Assembly: GCA_036566745.1 (NCBI GenBank)
Contig: DATCVR010000109.1
Coordinates: 1 to 27,791 of the forward strand
Length of the DNA: 27,791 nucleotides
From: DATCVR01 sp036566745
Lineage (GTDB): Bacteria; Actinomycetota; Actinomycetes; Jiangellales; Jiangellaceae
Direction of reading: 5' to 3'
Shown here piece after piece: positions 23,468 to 27,791 of this stretch. The translations under genes and the position numbers were made by a program. The notes beneath the pieces were generated by a model. The model did not search any database. It saw nothing but the letters and a program-made list of their open reading frames with translations, and was not told the origin of the DNA. Numbering within the stretch: position 1 is the first letter of the stretch; the number at the start of each line of letters is the position of its first letter.

Positions 23468-24475
23468 GTGTCCGCCGCGAGGCTGGACGACGTGACCACG
23501 GATCAGTTCTCCCGCCCCGGACCGAGACCTCGGCTCAGCCGCTCGGCCGACCGTCTGATCGAGCACGCCGGTGCGCTGGTCGTCCTGTGGACCGTGGGCT
23601 ACGGGGCGCTGCGCGCGTACTGGGCGCTGGGCAACGCACCGTACTTCGCTCCGATCGGTGAGGACCTCGTCATCTGGCCGGGCTGGGGCTCGGTCGGCCT
23701 GTGCGCGGTGGCAGCGGTCGTGGCGATCGTCCAGGCGCGCGGGCCGTACCGCCGGGTCGTCGCCGTCGCGGGGTGGCTCGTGACCGGGGCGCTGCTGGCC
23801 TCGGGCGCGCTGCTGTTGCTCGACATCGTGGGCGGGGTCCTCGTGGGGCTGGGCATTCCGTTCGACCCCGCGGCCGCCGCCAGCCGGGCCACCTGCGTGG
23901 CCGGCGCGGGACTGCTCGCGGTATCGACGCGCACCTATCAGCGCAGGTCGAAGGGGGTGTGCCTGCGGTGTGGGCGAGGCGAGGGATACGTCGGGCTCCG
24001 GCACACCCCGCGGTGGGCCTTCGTCGGGGCGTACGCGGCGGTCCTCGGCTGCCTGGCGCGCATCCTCGTGCAGTACGGCCTCGACTTCGGGGTCGAGATG
24101 CCCTACAACGCCAACCTGGCCGCCGTGATCTTCGAAGTGGGCTTCGTGCTCGCGGGCACCCTGCTGCCCCTGGCGCTCGCCCACCGGTTCGGGCGGATCT
24201 GGCCGTTCTGGGTGCCGTGGCTCGCCGGGCGCCGGGTGCCCCGCTGGCTGGTGCTCGGGCCGGGACTGCTGTTCTCGGTCGGGCTGGTGGCGTACTTCGG
24301 CATCGGTATGGGGCAGCTGCTGGCGGACACCGTCACGGGCACCGAGATCGAGGACGCGGCTTTCCTGTGGTCGGCGGTGACGGCGTACTGGGTGTGGGGG
24401 CTGGGGATGGGCGCAGCGGCAGTCTCGTATCTCCGGCTCACTCGCCCGCCCTGCCCGCTGTGCCTGCGTGGCTAG
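23468..24475 (+). CDS. Polytopic membrane protein with two cytoplasmic CxxC motifs, unknown function
   Basis: 335 residues from GTG 23468; GTG 23492 is an alternative start. About eight hydrophobic segments are visible, for example AGALVVLWTVGYGALRAYWALG and VGLCAVAAVVAIVQA. Two cysteine pairs lie in polar parts: CLRCGRG (about residues 159-165, in a basic loop after helix 4) and CPLCLRG at the extreme C-terminus. Together they could bind one zinc ion or form a redox pair. No family was recognised. It lies 71 bases after the response regulator and may be co-transcribed with the exporter operon. Its TAG overlaps the convergent stop of the next gene in the shared bases CTAG. Confidence 0.72.
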   Translation: MSAARLDDVTTDQFSRPGPRPRLSRSADRLIEHAGALVVLWTVGYGALRAYWALGNAPYFAPIGEDLVIWPGWGSVGLCAVAAVVAIVQARGPYRRVVAVAGWLVTGALLASGALLLLDIVGGVLVGLGIPFDPAAAASRATCVAGAGLLAVSTRTYQRRSKGVCLRCGRGEGYVGLRHTPRWAFVGAYAAVLGCLARILVQYGLDFGVEMPYNANLAAVIFEVGFVLAGTLLPLALAHRFGRIWPFWVPWLAGRRVPRWLVLGPGLLFSVGLVAYFGIGMGQLLADTVTGTEIEDAAFLWSAVTAYWVWGLGMGAAAVSYLRLTRPPCPLCLRG

Positions 24476-26415
24476 GTCGTCCGGAGGCGGCGACGGGTCA
24501 GGTAGGCGCAGCCCACGCCCAGGGCGATCAAGGCGCCGAGGGCGCCGAGCCAGGCGAGGGCGTTGTGGTGCCACAGCACGTCATCGACGGCGTTGGGGAC
24601 GAGTTCGGTGACGTTCACCGTGGACGCCGCCATCGCGTAGCCCCAGCGGGTGGGCGCCAGCCAGGCGAGCTGGGAGACCACGGCCTGGCCGCTGATCTCG
24701 ATCAGTCCGCCGCACAGCACCAGCTGGGCCATGATCGCGATCACCAGGGGCGGCATGGTCTGCTCGGGGGTCGCCACGATCGAGGAGATCAGCAGGCCCA
24801 GCGTCGCGCCGACCACCGCCGTCGCCGCCAGTGCCACACCGACCTCGAAGCTGCCCGTCCCGATGATCACGCCGTCCTCGGGGCCGTCGCGAAGCCACAG
24901 CGTCAGCATCAGCAGCACGCTCGTCTGCACCGCCGCGACACCGCAGAAGACGAGCAGCTTGGAGGCGAGGTAGGCGCCGGGCATCAGGCCCGCCGCGCGC
25001 TCGTGGCGATAGATGCCGCGCTCGGCCACGAGGTCGCGGATGGTCGCGGCCATCCCCATGAACGCGGCGCCGACGACCAGGATCACCAGCAGGCGCATCG
25101 CCTCGGTGCTGCGCGGGTCGTCCGGGCGGCCGAGCCCCGACTCGTTCGGGATCACGAACGTCAGCAGCGCGAGCACCACCGGAAGCAGCAGCAGGAAGAG
25201 CGCGTAACCGCGGTCGGCGGCGATCAGGCGCAGCTGTCGCCGGCACAGCACCCAGGTCTGCTGGCGCTGGCGCTCCTCGTCGATCGCCTGCGGCCCGACC
25301 ATCTCGGGGGCGTCCTGCGTCCTGTCCCGCCAGAACAGCACCAGCCGATCGAGCATGCTGGGCTCCGAGTCCGGCAGGTCGAGCGGGCGGTTGAGCTTCT
25401 CGAAGATGTCGGCCCAGTCGGTGGTGCCGAAGTGGGCTTCGATGCCGTCGGGAGGGCCGAAGTACTCCACGGCGCCGCCCGGCAGCATGATCAGGACGTC
25501 GTCGCAGATGTCGATGTGGTCGAGGTCGTGGGTGGTGACGATGATCTGCCGGCCGTCGTCGGCCAGCCGGCGCAGGCTGCGCATGATCTGCCGCACCAGC
25601 GCCGGGTCGAGGCCGGACGTCGGCTCGTCCAGGAGGATGAGCGAGGGCCGGGTGAGCAGCTCGAAGCCGATGGCGAGCCGTCGTTGCTGACCGCCGGACA
25701 TCCGCTGGATCGGGGTGTCCGCGTGCTCGCCGAGCGAGAGCTCCTCGATCACCGCGTCGACCCGCTCGCGGCGTTCGGCGGGGGTGGCGTCCTGGGAGAG
25801 CCGGAGCTGGGCGGCGTAGGACAGCGCCCGGCGCGCGGTCAGCTGCCGGTGGGCGATGGTGTGCTGGGGGACCACCCCGATCCGCCCGTGGATCTCCTCC
25901 TGGTGGCGATGCGTGTCGATGCCCTGGTGGCGCACCGTGCCCTCGCTGGGTTCGAGCTCGCCGCTGATCAGCCGCAGCAACGTGGACTTGCCGGATCCGG
26001 ACGGGCCGATGACGGCCACGAGACGGGCTCCGTCCACACTCAGGGAGATGTCGTCGGTGAGAACCCGGCCGCCAGGCAGCTCGTACGACACGGCGTCGAC
26101 CTGCAGCCCGGAGGCGTCGGGCGCGTCGGCGACCGGCTCGAGGCCGTCGGGGGTGACCGCGAACCGTTCCTTGCCGAAGGTGACCACGTCGCCCGGGCGC
26201 ACGTGCGCCGAGGTGACCGGCGCGCCGCCTACGAACGTCTGGTGGCGGCCGCTGAGATCGTGCAGCGTGAAGCCGTCGCCGTCGGCCACGAGACGGGCGT
26301 GATGGCGTGAGGTCAGCAGGTCGGTGACGACGACGTCGTTGTCGTCGGCGCGACCCACGCGGATCTCCGAGGCGACCCGGGTCGGGTTCGCGCGTGTGCC
26401 GTCGTCGGTGGCCAC
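24472..26415 (-). CDS. FHA-ABC ATPase-ABC2 permease fusion (Rv1747-like)
   Basis: 647 residues from GTG 26415. Residues 18-90 are a forkhead-associated domain (VGRADDNDVVV, SRHH at 36-39), which normally binds phosphothreonine. By eye the usual NGTFVNG motif reads RHQTFVGG, losing the Asn that contacts the bound peptide. Residues 105-335 are an ABCG-like ATPase: GPSGSGKST (137-145), MSGGQ (239-243), LLDEPTSG (261-268) and His296. Residues about 390-640 contain six membrane helices. The order matches Mycobacterium tuberculosis Rv1747, which has two FHA domains and is regulated by Ser/Thr kinases, whereas only one is present here. The cargo is probably a lipid or cell-envelope glycolipid. It has no partner gene next to it. 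Confidence 0.93.
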   Translation of the reverse strand: MATDDGTRANPTRVASEIRVGRADDNDVVVTDLLTSRHHARLVADGDGFTLHDLSGRHQTFVGGAPVTSAHVRPGDVVTFGKERFAVTPDGLEPVADAPDASGLQVDAVSYELPGGRVLTDDISLSVDGARLVAVIGPSGSGKSTLLRLISGELEPSEGTVRHQGIDTHRHQEEIHGRIGVVPQHTIAHRQLTARRALSYAAQLRLSQDATPAERRERVDAVIEELSLGEHADTPIQRMSGGQQRRLAIGFELLTRPSLILLDEPTSGLDPALVRQIMRSLRRLADDGRQIIVTTHDLDHIDICDDVLIMLPGGAVEYFGPPDGIEAHFGTTDWADIFEKLNRPLDLPDSEPSMLDRLVLFWRDRTQDAPEMVGPQAIDEERQRQQTWVLCRRQLRLIAADRGYALFLLLLPVVLALLTFVIPNESGLGRPDDPRSTEAMRLLVILVVGAAFMGMAATIRDLVAERGIYRHERAAGLMPGAYLASKLLVFCGVAAVQTSVLLMLTLWLRDGPEDGVIIGTGSFEVGVALAATAVVGATLGLLISSIVATPEQTMPPLVIAIMAQLVLCGGLIEISGQAVVSQLAWLAPTRWGYAMAASTVNVTELVPNAVDDVLWHHNALAWLGALGALIALGVGCAYLTRRRLRTT

Positions 26416-26684
26416 CGCTCTCGTCGACCTTCCGTGTGGGGGCTTTCGATCAACCTGGGGACCCGGTCGGCTCGACCGAGTGCGTCGGTCACCCTACCGA
26501 GAGCACCGCCGGTCCGGGCGCGCCCCGCGACGGCCCGAGAGGATCTACGTCGGACGACGCCGCCCACGAGACGGATGTCTCGCATCATGGACGTCTGGCG
26601 CGAGATCCTCCAGGGCTCGCGGAGACTTGAGCATTCGCGGCAGCGACTCCGCCCGACGCGCCGCGCCGACACGGAGGGACGCTG
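26416..26684. other. Intergenic region upstream of hom
   Basis: The 269 bases between divergent genes hold the leader for hom. GGAGGG (26673-26678) is its ribosome site. A short frame from ATG 26587 encodes 32 Arg-rich residues (MDVWREILQGSRRLEHSR, then more) and ends in TGATG with the hom start. Its codons turn irregular after the first twelve, so it is not called a gene. A small GAGAC-GTCTC inverted repeat (about 26571-26584) is present. No T-box, riboswitch or Thr/Met-rich leader peptide was seen. Confidence 0.5.
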
Positions 26685-27791
26685 ATGAGCAGCTTGCGCG
26701 TAGCGCTCCTCGGCTGCGGGGTGGTGGGCTCCGAGGTGGCCCGCCTGCTGATCGAGCACGCCGACGACCTCGCGGCCCGGGTCGGCGCACCTCTCGAGCT
26801 CGCCGGTGTGGCCGTGCGCCGGATCGGCCGCGAGCGCCGCATCCCGGGTGTCGACCCCACCCTGTTCACCACCGACGCCGCGGCCCTGGTGGCCCGTGAC
26901 GACGTCGACATCGCCGTCGAGGTCATCGGTGGCATCGAGCCGGCCCGGGCGCTGATCCTCTCGGCCATGGAGCACGGCACGTCGGTGGTCACGGCGAACA
27001 AGGCGCTGCTCGCCGAGGACGGCCCGACGCTCCACGACGCCGCGGACAAGCACGGCGTCGACCTCTACTACGAGGCCGCCGTGGCCGGTGCGATCCCGCT
27101 GCTGCGGCCGCTGCGCGAGTCGCTCGCCGGCGACCGCATCACCCGGGTGCTCGGCATCGTCAACGGCACCACCAACTACATCCTCGACCAGATGGACTCC
27201 GTCGGCAGCGGCTTCGCCGACGCCCTCGAACAGGCCCAGGCGCTCGGATACGCCGAGGCCGACCCCACCGCCGACATCGAGGGCTACGACGCCGCGGCCA
27301 AGGCGGCGATCCTGGCCGGCATCGCCTTCCACTCGCCGGTCACCAGCGCCGACGTCCACCGCGAGGGCATCACCGAGGTCAGTGCGGCCGACGTCGCCAG
27401 CGCTCGCGACATGGGCGCGGTGGTCAAGCTGCTGGCCATCTGCGAGCTCGACGCCGACCACGGCACCGTCGGCGCCCGGGTCCACCCCGCGATGCTGCCA
27501 CGCACCCACCCGCTGGCCGGCGTGCGCGGTGCCTACAACGCCGTGTTCGTCGAGGCTGAAGCCGCAGGTCAGGTCATGTTCTACGGCCCTGGCGCCGGTG
27601 GCACCCCCACCGCGAGCGCCGTGCTGGGCGACATCGTCACGGTCGCCCGCAACCGCCTCGCGGGCGCCGTCGGGCCGGGCGGGTCCTGGTACGCCGACCG
27701 CCCGGTCCATCCCATGGGCCAGACCACCACGCGCTATCACATCAGCCTCGACGTCGACGACCGTCCGGGCGTGCTGGCCGCCGTCGCGGCG
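26685..27791 (+). CDS. hom: Homoserine dehydrogenase, N-terminal 369 residues
   Basis: The ATG at 26685 lies six bases after GGAGGG; the frame is open to the window end, so the protein is cut. It reduces aspartate semialdehyde to homoserine, feeding threonine and methionine synthesis. The Rossmann motif GCGVVG (10-15), TANK (103-106, with the catalytic-site Asn-Lys), NGTTN (160-164) and EADPTADIEGYDAAAK (191-206, holding the Asp and Lys that bind substrate) are all present. The last visible residues (YHISLDVDDRPGVLAAVAA) start the C-terminal ACT domain, which in actinobacteria binds threonine for feedback control. thrC and thrB would be expected next. Confidence 0.97.
   Translation, partial: MSSLRVALLGCGVVGSEVARLLIEHADDLAARVGAPLELAGVAVRRIGRERRIPGVDPTLFTTDAAALVARDDVDIAVEVIGGIEPARALILSAMEHGTSVVTANKALLAEDGPTLHDAADKHGVDLYYEAAVAGAIPLLRPLRESLAGDRITRVLGIVNGTTNYILDQMDSVGSGFADALEQAQALGYAEADPTADIEGYDAAAKAAILAGIAFHSPVTSADVHREGITEVSAADVASARDMGAVVKLLAICELDADHGTVGARVHPAMLPRTHPLAGVRGAYNAVFVEAEAAGQVMFYGPGAGGTPTASAVLGDIVTVARNRLAGAVGPGGSWYADRPVHPMGQTTTRYHISLDVDDRPGVLAAVAA

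Noticed and set aside
23701..26310. An 869-codon + strand open frame across the membrane-protein and FHA-ABC genes
   Set aside because: It is out of frame with one real gene and antisense to another; composition is Arg/Gly/His/Asp-rich without motifs.
26416..26684. T-box or threonine/methionine riboswitch before hom
   Set aside because: No T-box sequence, SAM-type fold or Thr/Ile/Met codon run is visible.

Overview
The window is GC-rich DNA with strong G/C bias at third codon positions, many GTG starts and frequent 4-base ATGA/GTGA gene overlaps. With an argS-lysA-hom gene order, an FHA-ABC transporter resembling mycobacterial Rv1747 and a NarL-type two-component system, this points to an actinobacterial chromosome (Actinomycetota). 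The genus cannot be fixed from the sequence alone. No insertion sequence, phage gene, CRISPR array or origin was seen.

Layout. (1) 1-316: end of a YCII-family gene, a 5-copy 8-bp repeat, and a perfect 20-bp-stem hairpin acting as a two-way terminator. (2) 317-10962: an accessory catabolic locus read outwards from one divergent control region (3931-4095). Leftward are an APC-family permease and a secreted GH78-like protein. Rightward are a fused TPP-dependent E1 alpha-beta dehydrogenase, an SDR, an aldose-1-epimerase-like protein, a VOC protein, a second SDR, an SMP-30 lactonase, an IclR regulator and a muconolactone-isomerase-like protein. The rightward genes are almost all overlapping. The control region carries related inverted repeats placed on both promoters. 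(3) 11033-14784: small conserved or unknown genes (GNAT, a membrane-anchored acidic protein, a GYD-like protein with a Pro/Ala/Gln-rich partner, a SRPBCC protein with a repeat-expanded C-terminus, an alpha/beta hydrolase). (4) 14826-16123: a palindromic terminator, tRNA-Arg(CCG), a methionine aminopeptidase gene carrying a one-base frameshift, and a divergent XRE regulator. (5) 16120-19200: argS-lysA. (6) 19217-26415: a block between lysA and hom holding a SRPBCC-like gene, a drug-type ABC exporter with its own sensor kinase and response regulator, a membrane protein with two CxxC motifs, and a fused FHA-ABC-permease protein. (7) 26685-end: hom, cut by the window edge.

How the parts work together. 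The locus at 317-10962 looks like a complete uptake-and-breakdown module for a glycoside- or sugar-derived compound. A secreted glycosidase-fold protein and a permease would supply substrate; a mutarotase-like protein, SDRs and the SMP-30 lactonase would epimerise, oxidise and open it; the acetoin-dehydrogenase-like E1 would break a C-C bond; IclR would sense the compound. No dehydratase, aldolase, kinase, E2 or E3 gene is present, so the route does not match a standard textbook sugar pathway. This is the best candidate for an undescribed system here. The argS/lysA/hom genes are housekeeping translation and aspartate-family amino acid synthesis.
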